A stretch of DNA of 64,000 nucleotides from Nocardia rosealba (GCF_020216065.1 NZ_JAIWNA010000001.1:694505-758504); one strand, 5' to 3'; counted from the first letter of the stretch, positions 44,634 to 54,120 are shown. A program made the numbers and translations. The notes: generated from the sequence alone by a model not told the origin.

Positions 44634-45929
44634 GTGACGCAGACGACCGCTTCGGTGAATACCCAGTCTCTCGGTGAGCTCGATCCCGAGTTGGCCGCCG
44701 CGATGGCGGGCGAGCTCGCCCGCGAACGCGACACCCTCGAGATGATCGCCTCGGAGAACTTCGTGCCGCGCGCGGTCCTGCAGGCGCAGGGTTCCGTGCT
44801 CACCAACAAGTACGCCGAGGGCTACCCGGGCCGCCGCTACTACGGTGGCTGCGAGGCCGTCGACGTGGTGGAGACCCTGGCCCGCGACCGTGCCAAGGAA
44901 CTGTTCGGCGCCGAGTTCGCCAATGTGCAGCCGCATTCCGGCGCGCAGGCCAACGCCGCGGTGCTGATGGCGCTGATGAACCCGGGCGAGACCCTGCTCG
45001 GCCTGGACCTCGCGCACGGCGGTCACCTCACCCACGGCATGCGCCTGAACTTCTCGGGCAAGCTCTACGACGTCCACTCCTACGGTGTGTCGAAGGAAGA
45101 CCACCGCATCGACATGGACGAGGTCCGCGACATCGCCAAGGCCGCCAAGCCGAAGGTGATCGTCGCCGGCTGGTCGGCCTACCCGCGTCACCAGGACTTC
45201 GCGAAGTTCCGCGAGATCGCCGACGAGGTCGGCGCCTACCTGTGGGTCGACATGGCGCACTTCGCCGGTCTGGTCGCCGCCGGTCTGCACCCCTCGCCGG
45301 TGCCGTACGCCGACGTGGTGTCCTCCACCGTGCACAAGACCCTGGGCGGCCCCCGCTCCGGTCTGATCCTGGCCAAGCAGGAATTCGCCAAGAAGCTGAA
45401 CTCGGCGGTGTTCCCCGGTCAGCAGGGCGGCCCGCTCATGCACGTGATCGCCGCCAAGGCCGCCGCGTTCAAGATCGCCGCCACCGAGGAGTTCAAGGAC
45501 CGCCAGGTGCGCACCCTGTCGGGTTCGCGCATCCTGGCCGAGCGTCTGACCGGCGCCGATGTCAAGGACAAGGGCATCTCGGTCCTCACCGGCGGCACCG
45601 ACGTGCACCTGGTCCTGGTCGACCTGCGCAACTCCGAACTCGACGGCCAGCAGGCCGAGGACCTCCTGCACGAGGTCGGCATCACCGTCAACCGCAACGC
45701 GGTCCCCTTCGACCCGCGCCCCCCGATGGTCACCTCCGGCCTGCGCATCGGCACCGCCGCCCTGGCCACCCGCGGCTTCGGCGACACCGAGTTCACCGAG
45801 GTAGCCGACATCATCGCGGCCGCCCTCGCCGGCACCTCCGACACCGAGACCCTGCGTGGTCGCGTCTCGAAGCTCGCCCAGAGCGTCCCGCTCTACCAGG
45901 GCCTGGAAGACTGGCGCCTCCTCGGCTGA
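44634..45929 (+). CDS. glyA: Serine hydroxymethyltransferase
   Basis: 431 residues, fold-type I PLP enzyme. IASENFVP near 39, [10 protein letters not shown] near 64-72, QPHSGAQAN near 99 and [14 protein letters not shown] with the PLP lysine at about 235. It interconverts serine and glycine, charging tetrahydrofolate with a one-carbon unit. The serine link to cbs at 7210 is metabolic only. Position after coaA matches Rv1092c-Rv1093. A strong terminator follows 16 bp after the stop. Confidence 0.95.
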   Translation: MTQTTASVNTQSLGELDPELAAAMAGELARERDTLEMIASENFVPRAVLQAQGSVLTNKYAEGYPGRRYYGGCEAVDVVETLARDRAKELFGAEFANVQPHSGAQANAAVLMALMNPGETLLGLDLAHGGHLTHGMRLNFSGKLYDVHSYGVSKEDHRIDMDEVRDIAKAAKPKVIVAGWSAYPRHQDFAKFREIADEVGAYLWVDMAHFAGLVAAGLHPSPVPYADVVSSTVHKTLGGPRSGLILAKQEFAKKLNSAVFPGQQGGPLMHVIAAKAAAFKIAATEEFKDRQVRTLSGSRILAERLTGADVKDKGISVLTGGTDVHLVLVDLRNSELDGQQAEDLLHEVGITVNRNAVPFDPRPPMVTSGLRIGTAALATRGFGDTEFTEVADIIAAALAGTSDTETLRGRVSKLAQSVPLYQGLEDWRLLG

Positions 45930-45945
45930 TCCTCCGACCAGCCGA

Positions 45946-45980
45946 AACGCCCTCGCAGACCCCCGGTCTGCGAGGGCGTT
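45946..45980 (+). terminator. glyA terminator
   Basis: AACGCCCTCGCAGAC and its complement form a perfect 15-bp stem with the 5-nt loop CCCCG, followed by a T-rich CGTCTTTC. Confidence 0.92.
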
Positions 45981-46096
45981 CGTCTTTCACGACGAAACGA
46001 TATGGCTGGCATGGAACCGATGCGACCGGGTGTGCGTCCAATCTGAGTGAGAGGCAACTGGAGACGCCATTGGCAGCGGAGTTTCGAAGGCGTGGA

Positions 46097-46972
46097 ATGC
46101 GATCTTCTAACTATCGTAAAGAACCGGATCCATGGGTTTTGTCGGCTGCGCAAGCTCGTCGATCGATCGTGTCGATCATGGGGATGGTCGTTCTCGTGGT
46201 GGGTCCCGCAGTGCTCGGTGTGGTGATGTGGCGTAGCGGTGATCCGACAGCGGTGTCCGTGGCGAAATATGTGGTGATTTTCGCCGCTGCCATGTTCTGT
46301 CTGCTGATTATGGCATCAGCTCCTTACCTGTCCATTGTGTTCCGGAACAAGCCACAACTGCGGCAGAGTGGTGGCGTGGTGGTAACTGTGCTGCCCGGGT
46401 CGAAAATATACTTCTGGGCGTTCCAGGCGACTTGGCTGTGCTTTGCGCTGCTCTTCCTTCCTGCTGCTTATCAGGTGGCGGATGCCGGATTCGGGCAATA
46501 CTGGCATCTGGTCGTAATTTTCGGCGGAATCGGCGCGTTTGCCACGATCCCTGTCGTGTTGTCCCTCATCGGGGCGATGCGACCTGATGATGTATTGCTG
46601 ACCCCCGAGGTGATTATTCACGAGGGTTGGAATTCCCGGACACAGTTGCTTTGGGACGACGTCAACAGAGTTCGTACATCTTTTGAGCGGTTGCCTATCA
46701 TAGATATCGCCGGGATGGTCGGCGCGCGATGGCTGCACAGGTACAGAATTCCCTATTCGACCATTATGGGGCGGTCGAATCCGGCTTGGAACCTGGATCG
46801 ACCTCCGCACACAGGTTGGATTGTTCTCGAGTGTCCCCGGTTTGCGTTGGAGAAGTCCTCGCTCTATAGATACTTGCAGTTCTATGCCGAGAACCCGGAG
46901 TCACGAACCGAGCTCGGTACACCCACCTCGCTGGCTCGTTGGGCGACGCTTGCGGACGACGTATCTGCCTGA
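46097..46972 (+). CDS. Membrane protein of unknown function
   Basis: 291 residues, not recognised. Membrane helices near 27-47, 55-75, 100-125 and 135-155, then a soluble domain of about 130 residues with DVLLTPEVIIHEGWNSRTQLLWDDVNRV (part), resembling a PH-like domain of membrane proteins. Codon use is visibly less GC-biased than its neighbours, with many A/T third positions, suggesting recent transfer or weak expression. ATG 46097 has GAAGG 6 nt upstream; TTG 46070, preceded by GGAG, would add nine residues. Confidence 0.6.
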   Translation: MRSSNYRKEPDPWVLSAAQARRSIVSIMGMVVLVVGPAVLGVVMWRSGDPTAVSVAKYVVIFAAAMFCLLIMASAPYLSIVFRNKPQLRQSGGVVVTVLPGSKIYFWAFQATWLCFALLFLPAAYQVADAGFGQYWHLVVIFGGIGAFATIPVVLSLIGAMRPDDVLLTPEVIIHEGWNSRTQLLWDDVNRVRTSFERLPIIDIAGMVGARWLHRYRIPYSTIMGRSNPAWNLDRPPHTGWIVLECPRFALEKSSLYRYLQFYAENPESRTELGTPTSLARWATLADDVSA

Positions 46973-47177
46973 CTGTCGTCATCACCGCGACCGTGACCAG
47001 CGACCGGCCGTGGATCTCAACGGCTGCCAGACGGGCAAGGTCTTGATCATGGCCTAGCGCCGGGCTACCTGCCGGGTGCGCTGATCGGACAACCGGTCGT
47101 CGGTTCTGTTGTCACCACTCACAGAAAAAGTTCCGAACGGTACACATTGGGGTGGGGATGGGGCATCGTCGAGTCGT

Positions 47178-47393
47178 ATGGACTGTCGAGCTGAGTTGGC
47201 GCGCGAGGTAGGTGGGGTGGTGCCTGCCTTCGAGTTGCTCACGGAGGCCGAGGCCAGGGAGTTGTTGCGGCTGTTTCGGGGGGCTCGGGAGAACGAGCAT
47301 CGGGCGTTGCATCGGGCTATCGATGCCGCGTTGTCGGCGATGCCCGCGCCGTTGCGTGGGGCTTCGCGGCGGATCATTTTCGGTGAGCGATGA
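47178..47393 (+). CDS. Small helical protein, first gene of a coupled pair
   Basis: 71 residues, helical, no signal or membrane helix: FELLTEAEARELLRLFRGARENEHRAL in part, ending MPAPLRGASRRIIFGER. Not recognised. The stop overlaps the next start (ATGA). The start is uncertain: ATG 47178 is the only ATG, without an obvious ribosome site; TACACAT at 47141 may be a -10 box. Confidence 0.55.
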   Translation: MDCRAELAREVGGVVPAFELLTEAEARELLRLFRGARENEHRALHRAIDAALSAMPAPLRGASRRIIFGER

Positions 47394-48688
47394 TCGAGAC
47401 CGAGCTCGAAGCGCAGACCCAGTTGGTGGTGCTGGCACGCACTTTGGGGGTATCGCCGCAGCATCTGGCGCCGTTGACGCGGCTCGGTGCGGCGCACCTG
47501 TCGGCGATCCAGCAGCAGATGCTGTACGCGTTGCACGCCGAGCACGCGGACACCTTCCGCCGGGTCACCCCGGTGGTGCCGATTTTCCCGGTCGGTCTCG
47601 GGGTGGCGCTGTTCGAGCGGGTGGTGCCGCCGGTGCTCGCGGCCAGGTTTCTCGGTGCGGTCGGCATCCACTATCCGGAGAAATGCGCGCAGGCACTGTG
47701 CATGGTCGACGCCGTCTACGCGGCCGACGGTGCGCCGTATCTGGATCCGAACGTCTTCGAGCAGTTGATGCGGTACGGCAGGCCGGAGCCGATCACCCTG
47801 ATCATCAACGAATTGCTGCGCCGCCGTGACTATGTGACCGCCGCCCGGTTCCTGTCCGTGGTGAACGAACCGTTGATCGCGGCGCTGGAGGAGACCGTCC
47901 TCGACGACGCGGGCCTGGTCTACACCGCCGCCTACGCCTATCCCGCGCACACGCTCAGCCGGATCGTGCGGCAACTGCTCGCCGGGCCACGCGGCCGGGT
48001 GCCCGGCATGCTCCAGACGGTGCTGGCCGGCCCACCCCCGCTGCACCATGCGATGCTCGCGCTGTTCTGCAAGGTCGAGCCCGAGGTCGCGGCGAAGTTG
48101 GGTGACATCTTCTTCGGGCGCGGCGCGGCGCACGAGATCGGCCGATTCCTGCTGACCGCGGTCGACCGCAGCGCCTCGATCGCGTTGCTCACCCTGATCG
48201 GCCGCCTCAATCCCGTTGCGCTGTGGGCATTGTCGACCAACCCGCAACTGGCCGACCCCGGCGTGCTGACCCGCTTGGTGCGCGCACTCGACGGCCGCAC
48301 CGAAGCCGACCCGTGGCGCGGGCTGTTCGCGCTGTCGGCCCGGCTCAGCGAACCGGCCCGCCGCCGGATCGCCGCCACGCTGGCCGAACTCAGCCCCGCC
48401 TCCATCGCGGCGCTGCCCGCCCACGCCACCGACGCCACCTACTGGCCCGCCCTGCTGCAACTGCTCGCCGAGTCCGAGCCCGCGGCTCAGGCGCGGGTGG
48501 CCGGTATCTGGTCTCGCCTGCCACCGGAATGGCAGGCGGGCATCGACCGTCACATCCGCACCAACCGCTACGACACCCGCCTCGGCACCATCACGAACGC
48601 CTTGACCGAGTCGAGCGCCGAAGAGGTCTTCTTCCGTCGTCGTCAGCAGATCCGGCAGCGCGGCGAAGGCGAGTTCGCCGCCTGGTGA
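47390..48688 (+). CDS. Large helical hypothetical protein (MgtE-N/HEAT-like)
   Basis: 432 residues, all helical. Repeated units of about 30-35 residues with patterns such as ARFLSVVNEPLIAALEE, RRIAATLAELSPASIAALP and ARVAGIWSRLPPEWQAGI recall the helical repeats of MgtE N-domains or FliG; this is a structural impression only. No membrane helix or catalytic motif. Translation is coupled to the preceding 71-residue protein, so the two probably act together. Converges with the F420-type oxidoreductase gene. Confidence 0.6.
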   Translation: MIETELEAQTQLVVLARTLGVSPQHLAPLTRLGAAHLSAIQQQMLYALHAEHADTFRRVTPVVPIFPVGLGVALFERVVPPVLAARFLGAVGIHYPEKCAQALCMVDAVYAADGAPYLDPNVFEQLMRYGRPEPITLIINELLRRRDYVTAARFLSVVNEPLIAALEETVLDDAGLVYTAAYAYPAHTLSRIVRQLLAGPRGRVPGMLQTVLAGPPPLHHAMLALFCKVEPEVAAKLGDIFFGRGAAHEIGRFLLTAVDRSASIALLTLIGRLNPVALWALSTNPQLADPGVLTRLVRALDGRTEADPWRGLFALSARLSEPARRRIAATLAELSPASIAALPAHATDATYWPALLQLLAESEPAAQARVAGIWSRLPPEWQAGIDRHIRTNRYDTRLGTITNALTESSAEEVFFRRRQQIRQRGEGEFAAW

Positions 48689-48692
48689 CGGC

Positions 48693-49676
48693 TCACTTCA
48701 CCAGCGGAAGCAGGGCGCGACCGACTGCCTCGACCATGCCGGGCTCATGGCCGTTGGCGACCATGTTCACGATGACTCCGTCGATGCCCTGATCGAGCAC
48801 CCGGTCCTTGATCTGCTCGGCGACATCGTCCGGTGTGCCGACGAACTGGCGGTCGACGACGCCCTCGCGGCGCTCCGCCTCGCTCATCGAGGCGACGTCG
48901 ATCCCGACGCGCGACATCATGTCGGCCTGGATCTTGCGGGCCCGGTCGCCGTCCTCGTCGGCGATGACGAACGCGAGGAAACTGGTGTCGAGAGTGGCGG
49001 GGTCGCGATCGACCTCCGCGCATCGCTGTCGCAACGCGGCCACCTTGCGCGGCAGCTCCGAGGCGTTGCAGATGATGTTGAGGTGGTCGCCGAAGCGCGC
49101 GGCCATGCCGAAGGTCTTCTTCTCACCGCCGCCGCCGAGCAGGATCGGCAGGTCGTCGCGCAGGCGTGGCTCGTTGATCGCGTTCTCGGTGCGGTACCAC
49201 TTGCCGTCGAAGGTGGGTCGCTGCCCGCGCAGCATCGGCGTGATGATCTGCAACGCCTCCTCGAGGCGTTCGAAACGTTCGGTGAACGTGCCGAATTCGA
49301 AGCCGTACTGCTGGTGTTCGAGCTCGAACCAGCCCGCCCCGATGCCGAGCACCGCGCGGCCACCGCTGACCACGTCGAGGGTGGTCACCGTCTTGGCGAG
49401 CAACGCCGGGTTGCGGTAGGTGTTGCCGGTTACCAAGGCGGACAATTGGATTCGGTCGGTCGCCGTGGCCAGCGCCGAGAGCGCGGAATACGCCTCGAGC
49501 ATCGGCGCGTCGGGCGGGCCGATCAACGGCAGCTGATAGAAGTGGTCCATCACGAAGGCGGCGTCGAAGCCGGCCGCTTCCGCTTCCCTCGCCTGCGCGA
49601 CGACCGTCGGGAACAACTCGCGGATCGAGGCGGTGTTGCTGAAATTGGGCATCTGGTAACCGAGACGAATGCTCAT
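48693..49676 (-). CDS. LLM-class F420-dependent oxidoreductase
   Basis: 327 residues, luciferase-like TIM barrel. RLGYQMPNFS at the start, AGFDAAFVMDHFYQLP, GNTYRNPALLAKTVTTLD and AVLGIGAGWFELEHQQYG (part) with the non-prolyl-cis region of F420 enzymes. It probably uses reduced F420 rather than FMN, as most actinobacterial relatives do; substrate unknown. TAGGGT at 49684-49689 (minus strand) is 7 nt before the ATG. Confidence 0.85.
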   Translation of the reverse strand: MSIRLGYQMPNFSNTASIRELFPTVVAQAREAEAAGFDAAFVMDHFYQLPLIGPPDAPMLEAYSALSALATATDRIQLSALVTGNTYRNPALLAKTVTTLDVVSGGRAVLGIGAGWFELEHQQYGFEFGTFTERFERLEEALQIITPMLRGQRPTFDGKWYRTENAINEPRLRDDLPILLGGGGEKKTFGMAARFGDHLNIICNASELPRKVAALRQRCAEVDRDPATLDTSFLAFVIADEDGDRARKIQADMMSRVGIDVASMSEAERREGVVDRQFVGTPDDVAEQIKDRVLDQGIDGVIVNMVANGHEPGMVEAVGRALLPLVK

Positions 49677-49710
49677 GCGCCCGACCCTATGGCTTGGAGT
49701 GCACTCCAGG

Positions 49711-50898
49711 TCAAGCCCTGTTCCGGGCCGCTTGGGGGTAGTCGACGAGGTCGACGTCGTTGGCCGCCTTGTCACCGTATTTCAGCATCAGGCCGAACAA
49801 GCGGGAGCCGAGAAACCAGTTGCGGGCCTTGATGCCGACAGCGGTTTTCGGCGCGAGGAACGGGCCGGTGTTGGAATTCCCCGCGATTTTGGCGTACCGC
49901 TTCATGATCCGGTTGTAGGCGCGATAGGCAGCGTCGTAATCGCCTGTGCTGGAAGCCAACTCGCCCGCGAGTACGTAGGCGCCGACGAGCGCGAGGCCGG
50001 TGCCGAAGCCGGCCAGGGTGTTGCCGTAGGCGGCATCGCCGAGCAGGGCGACGCGGCCACGGGTGTAGGTGCCGTTCATCCGAACCTGGCTGATCGAGTC
50101 GAGGTAGACCTCGTCCAGGTCGTCGAGTTCGGTGAGCATGCGTGGGACGTGCCAGCCCACCTCGGCGAAAGCCGACCGGACGATACGACGTTGGGCCGAC
50201 GTGTCGGTGCGCGAGTAGTCGAGTTCGGGGGAGGCGAACATGTACATCTGCTGCGCTTTGGCACCACCGTCGACGGCCAGCTTCCCGGGCACGTTGTGGG
50301 CGTACCCCGTGGCGCGCTCGCGCGGCACCGACTGGTCGGCCCAGCGGCTCGCCCCTGCCACGCAGTAGTAGTAACCGAGGTGGGTGACGAAGTCGGATTC
50401 CGGGCCGAACGCCAAACGCCGTACCCGCGAATGGATTCCGTCCGCGCCAACGACGAGATCGAACGTGCGGGCCGCGGCGTTCTCGAACTCGACGTGCACG
50501 CCGGACCCGGTGTCGCGCAGCGCGGTGACGGTATCGCCGAAAACGTATTCCACGGTGTCCCTGGTCTGTTCGTGCAGGACAGCGGCCAGGTCGCCGCGCA
50601 GGATCTCCACGGCGCCGCCGGTGAAATCGCCTGACATCACGGCCAATTCACGATCGTTCGCGTCGACGAAGACCATGTCGGTGGTGCCGGTGCGGCGCGC
50701 ACGCACCGCGTCGAGGATGCCCATCCGCTTCAGCACCTCGAGGTGGACACCGTCCTTGAAGTCGACGGCCTGCCCGCCGGGTCGCAACGCGGCGGCGCGC
50801 TCCACGACGGTGACATCGAAGCCGTACCGCCGCAGCCAGTAGGCGAGGGCGGGCCCGGCGATGCTCGCCCCGGAGATGAGGACGGTCTGGTTCGGCAT
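49711..50898 (-). CDS. Class A flavoprotein monooxygenase
   Basis: 395 residues. LISGASIAGPALAYWLRRYGF at the N-terminus is the FAD Rossmann motif (with Ser in place of one Gly), VVGADGIHSRVR the DG motif and GRVALLGDAAYGNTLAGFG (part) the GD motif. It should hydroxylate an aromatic or polyketide-like compound using NAD(P)H and O2; relatives include enzymes that inactivate antibiotics such as tetracyclines, but no specific substrate can be assigned. Divergent from a TetR gene with a repeat-rich intergenic region. Confidence 0.85.
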   Translation of the reverse strand: MPNQTVLISGASIAGPALAYWLRRYGFDVTVVERAAALRPGGQAVDFKDGVHLEVLKRMGILDAVRARRTGTTDMVFVDANDRELAVMSGDFTGGAVEILRGDLAAVLHEQTRDTVEYVFGDTVTALRDTGSGVHVEFENAAARTFDLVVGADGIHSRVRRLAFGPESDFVTHLGYYYCVAGASRWADQSVPRERATGYAHNVPGKLAVDGGAKAQQMYMFASPELDYSRTDTSAQRRIVRSAFAEVGWHVPRMLTELDDLDEVYLDSISQVRMNGTYTRGRVALLGDAAYGNTLAGFGTGLALVGAYVLAGELASSTGDYDAAYRAYNRIMKRYAKIAGNSNTGPFLAPKTAVGIKARNWFLGSRLFGLMLKYGDKAANDVDLVDYPQAARNRA

Positions 50899-50916
50899 GG
50901 AAGCTCCTCGGAATCA

Positions 50917-51002
50917 GTGTCCGCCGTAATCTGTTTCTGGTGGACACGGAATAGAGTACGGCGGACACTGTTTCTGCGTCAAGATCTGTTTCCGGCGGAC
51001 GC
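50917..51002. promoter_or_regulatory. Repeat-rich operator region, monooxygenase/TetR
   Basis: GTGTCCGCCGTA (50917-50928) and TACGGCGGACAC (50957-50968) form a perfect 12-bp inverted repeat 28 bp apart. A 19-bp direct repeat, ATCTGTTTC-Y-GG-Y-GGAC-R-C, occurs at 50929-50947 and 50984-51002 with three differences. The region holds several GGxGGAC half-sites, consistent with multiple TetR dimers. Confidence 0.65.
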
Positions 51003-51037
51003 AAATGGCCGGTATCCTGAGCGCGAAAGGAGGGCCG

Positions 51038-51760
51038 ATGCCGTCACCGACCACCGTCGAGCTGCTGTGGGGCACCGCTCAGCGCCCGACCCGGGGGCCT
51101 AAACCCGCACTCACCCTCGACCGGATCGTCGGCGAAGCGATCGCGCTGGCCGACGCCGAAGGGCTCGCCGCGCTATCGATGCAGCGCCTGGCCGAACGTC
51201 TCGGCTTCACCAAGATGTCGCTCTACCGGTACGTCCCCGGCAAGGAGCAACTGACAGCGCTCATGCTCGATGTGGCCATCGGCGAACCCCCGGATAACCC
51301 AGCTGCGCAGCAGGATTGGCGAGCCGCCCTGACGAACTGGACCAAGGCCATCCATGACAGCTACCGCGCCCACCCCTGGACCATCGACCTCGCCCGTGGC
51401 ATTCGCCCCTTCGGCCCGAACGAAATGGCCTGGACCGAATCGGCGCTGACCGCACTGGCGCACACCGGGCTCAGCGGCCCGGAGCAGCTCGACACCATCG
51501 TCCTGCTCAACAGCCACGCTCGCGGCCTTGCCCAGCAGGTCCCGGCAGGCGAGCAGGCGGATCACTTCACCGACCAGTTCACCCAGATGATGACCGCTGC
51601 CGCCGAGCGCTACCCGCGGGTTCGCGCCGCCTTCGCCGAGGAAGCGGCCGCCGACGGCCGCGACAACGCCCTCGATTTCGGCATCGATCGCGTCCTCGAC
51701 GGCATCGCCGCCCTGATCGATCGTCGCGCCGCTCTGGTCCACGAGCCGCCGAAGTCCTAG
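51038..51760 (+). CDS. TetR-family repressor
   Basis: 240 residues. LTLDRIVGEAIALADAEGLAALSMQRLAERLGFTKMSLYRYV (in parts) is the helix-turn-helix near 22-65; the C-terminal domain resembles the tetracycline-repressor type (TetR_C). The ATG at 51038 follows AAAGGAGGGCCG, an excellent ribosome site. It probably represses the divergent monooxygenase and itself through the half-sites at 50917-51002. Confidence 0.87.
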   Translation: MPSPTTVELLWGTAQRPTRGPKPALTLDRIVGEAIALADAEGLAALSMQRLAERLGFTKMSLYRYVPGKEQLTALMLDVAIGEPPDNPAAQQDWRAALTNWTKAIHDSYRAHPWTIDLARGIRPFGPNEMAWTESALTALAHTGLSGPEQLDTIVLLNSHARGLAQQVPAGEQADHFTDQFTQMMTAAAERYPRVRAAFAEEAAADGRDNALDFGIDRVLDGIAALIDRRAALVHEPPKS

Positions 51761-51769
51761 GCTCACACC

Positions 51770-52183
51770 ATGACCGAGGAACTCCCCGAACCCGCCGTCA
51801 CCGTGGTGCGCGAATTCTTCGCCGCGCTCGAGATCGATGCGGTCGACGAGGCGCTGGAACTCCTCGATCCGGAGATCGTCTGGAAGAACACCTCGCTGCC
51901 GACGATCCGGGGCAAGGACCGGGTCGCCATGGTGTTGCGCGGACTGGACCGTCCGGCGCTCGGCTTCTGGGCCGAGATGCACCACATCGCCGCCGACGGC
52001 GACATCGTGCTCACCGACCGCACCGACTATCTGCGGTTCGGGCCGGTGCGCATCGGGTTCTGGGTCACCGGCACCTTCGAGATCCGCGCGGGCCGGATCG
52101 TGTTGTGGGACGACCACTTCAGCAAGGGCAATGTGCTGCGCGGCACGATCGTCGGGGTGGCCAAGGCGCTCACCCGCCGCTGA
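51770..52183 (+). CDS. Limonene-1,2-epoxide hydrolase-like protein
   Basis: 137 residues, SnoaL-like cone fold. DRTDYL (Arg84, Asp86) and LWDDHF (Asp115) correspond to the Asp-Arg-Asp catalytic triad of limonene epoxide hydrolase and mycobacterial EphG. It should add water to an epoxide; the natural substrate is unknown. TAGGCT at 51758-51763 overlaps the TetR stop codon and lies 6 nt before the ATG, so it can be transcribed on its own or with tetR. Confidence 0.78.
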   Translation: MTEELPEPAVTVVREFFAALEIDAVDEALELLDPEIVWKNTSLPTIRGKDRVAMVLRGLDRPALGFWAEMHHIAADGDIVLTDRTDYLRFGPVRIGFWVTGTFEIRAGRIVLWDDHFSKGNVLRGTIVGVAKALTRR

Positions 52184-52184
52184 C

Positions 52185-52457
52185 CTACTGGTGTTTGCGT
52201 AGATAGTTCAGGTAGGTGGGGCGCAGGACTTCGGCGATCTTGCCGTCGCCCGCGTGGATGTAGTCGTCGAGCATCGGCAGTACGTACTTGATGTCGGCCT
52301 CGCTCTCGCCCAGATCGCCCGCCTCGGCCTGGGCCGCGGGAATCGCCTTGAGCAGGTCCCACAGGAACTTCACATCGCCGCGCCGCACGGCCGTTTTCAC
52401 CGCGCGATCGTGTAGTTCCTTCGACGACAGCTTCTCCAGATCCTGGTCATCGGCCAT
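52185..52457 (-). CDS. Small acidic hypothetical protein
   Basis: 90 residues, helical and acidic: DLEKLSSKELHDRAVKTAVRRGDVKFLWDLLKAIPAAQ (in part), ending YIHAGDGKIAEVLRPTYLNYLRKHQ (part). Seen from memory as a conserved hypothetical in nocardiae and relatives; function unknown. It converges with the epoxide-hydrolase-like gene (1 bp between stops). Confidence 0.65.
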   Translation of the reverse strand: MADDQDLEKLSSKELHDRAVKTAVRRGDVKFLWDLLKAIPAAQAEAGDLGESEADIKYVLPMLDDYIHAGDGKIAEVLRPTYLNYLRKHQ

Positions 52458-52616
52458 GCAACGACTGTAGCGCTCGACGCGCCGAACGGCGGCGACCATG
52501 CTGGTTAACCTCGAATTCACGGACACGTGGGCCGGACCGGCAGCGCCGTAGCGGGTTCGGCGGTAGCGTCGAAGATGCGGATCGCGTCGGTGTGATTCGT
52601 ACGGGAGGTCCTGACC

Positions 52617-52670
52617 GTGACTGAGCTACTCAGTACGAGGGGGCCGGCACCCGGCCCTCGTGGTGGTTGA
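52617..52670 (+). CDS. Candidate leader ORF upstream of phoH2, with hairpin
   Basis: 17 codons, starting GTG with GGGAGG 8 nt upstream: [17 protein letters not shown]. Its second half is folded into a hairpin at 52636-52660: CGAGG and GCCGG pair with CCGGC and CCTCG around a 3-nt loop with a two-base bulge. The stop is 76 bp before phoH2. A strong ribosome site on such a short frame plus an internal stem suggests an attenuator or translation-coupled control. The rest of the 289-bp gap to the previous gene shows nothing recognisable. Confidence 0.4.
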   Translation: MTELLSTRGPAPGPRGG

Positions 52671-52746
52671 CAAATCACCTACAAGGACGGACCGGTCCAG
52701 CGAGATCGTTCGCGCGGGTGCCGTGCGAACACATAAGGAGCCCACC

Positions 52747-54120
52747 GTGACTGCTGCACGCTCCGTTTCCGCTCACGCGATGCACACGGCCTCGGCCTCG
52801 AAGAAAGGGGCTCGCCCCGCGCGTTCCGGTCTGAAGACTTTCGTCGTAGACACCTCTGTCCTGCTGTCCGACCCCTGGGCTGTGACCCGCTTCGGGGAAC
52901 ATCGGGTGGTCCTGCCGCTGGTCGTGATCAGCGAGCTGGAGGCCAAACGGCACCACCACGAGCTCGGCTGGTTCGCCAGGGAAGCGCTGCGCATGCTCGA
53001 CGACCTGCGCATGCAGCACGGCAGGCTCGATCAGCCGCTGCCCATCGGCACCGACGGCGGCACCTTGCAGGTGGAGCTCAATCACACCGATGCCTCGGTA
53101 CTGCCCGCCGGATTCCGCTCCGAGACCAACGATTCCCGCATCCTGGCCTGCGCGCTGAACTTCTCCGCCGAGGGCGAGGACGTGGTGCTGGTCTCCAAGG
53201 ACATCCCGCTACGGGTGAAGGCCAGCGCGGTCGGATTGGCGGCCGACGAATACCACGCCCAGGACGTGGTCACCTCCGGCTGGAGCGGCATGGTGGAACT
53301 CGATGTCGCGGGCTCCCAGATCGACCAGCTCTACAGCGAGTCGGTGATCGACCTCGACGAGGCGCGGGAACTGCCCTGCCACACCGGAATCCGGTTGCTC
53401 GGCAGCAGCTCCAGCGCGCTCGGACGGGTCACTGCCGACAAGCGGGTGCAGCTGGTGCGCGAACGCGAGGCCTTCGGGTTGCACGGTCGCTCGGCCGAAC
53501 AGCGCATCGCACTGGACCTGTTGCTCGACGAGAGCATCGGCATCGTGTCGATGGGTGGCCGTGCGGGCACGGGTAAGTCGGCGCTCGCGCTGACCGCCGG
53601 GCTCGAGGCGGTGCTCGAGCGGCGCACCCAGCGCAAGGTGGTGGTGTTCCGTCCGCTGTACGCGGTGGGTGGGCAGGAACTCGGCTACCTGCCCGGTTCG
53701 GAGAGCGAGAAGATGGGCCCCTGGGCCCAGGCGGTTTTCGACACGCTCGACGGGCTGGCCAGCCGCGAGGTGATGGACGAGGTGCTCAGCCGCGACATGC
53801 TCGAGGTGCTGCCGCTGACCCACATCCGTGGCCGGTCGCTGCACGATTCGTTCGTGATCGTCGACGAGGCGCAGTCGCTGGAACGCAATGTGCTGCTCAC
53901 CGTGTTGAGCCGGCTCGGGACCGGATCGCGGGTGGTGCTCACCCACGATGTGGCCCAGCGTGACAATCTGCGCGTCGGCAGGCACGACGGTGTGGCCGCG
54001 GTGATCGAAAAGCTCAAGGGACACCCGCTTTTCGCGCACATCACCCTGACCCGCAGTGAGCGGTCGCCGATCGCGGCGCTCGTCACCGAAATGCTCGAGG
54101 AGTACGGTCCCAACGCGTAA
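52747..54120 (+). CDS. phoH2: PIN-PhoH fusion, RNA helicase/ribonuclease
   Basis: 457 residues. A basic tail of about 30 precedes a PIN domain ([12 protein letters not shown] near 32, [10 protein letters not shown] near 127, VSKDIPLR near 150) and then a PhoH P-loop ATPase ([10 protein letters not shown] near 271, DEAQ near 373). The PIN domain should cut RNA and the PhoH part unwind it, as shown for mycobacterial PhoH2. The GTG at 52747 follows AAGGAG with 6-nt spacing. In mycobacteria a small upstream antitoxin gene is described; no clear equivalent was seen here apart from the 17-codon leader frame. Confidence 0.9.
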   Translation: MTAARSVSAHAMHTASASKKGARPARSGLKTFVVDTSVLLSDPWAVTRFGEHRVVLPLVVISELEAKRHHHELGWFAREALRMLDDLRMQHGRLDQPLPIGTDGGTLQVELNHTDASVLPAGFRSETNDSRILACALNFSAEGEDVVLVSKDIPLRVKASAVGLAADEYHAQDVVTSGWSGMVELDVAGSQIDQLYSESVIDLDEARELPCHTGIRLLGSSSSALGRVTADKRVQLVREREAFGLHGRSAEQRIALDLLLDESIGIVSMGGRAGTGKSALALTAGLEAVLERRTQRKVVVFRPLYAVGGQELGYLPGSESEKMGPWAQAVFDTLDGLASREVMDEVLSRDMLEVLPLTHIRGRSLHDSFVIVDEAQSLERNVLLTVLSRLGTGSRVVLTHDVAQRDNLRVGRHDGVAAVIEKLKGHPLFAHITLTRSERSPIAALVTEMLEEYGPNA

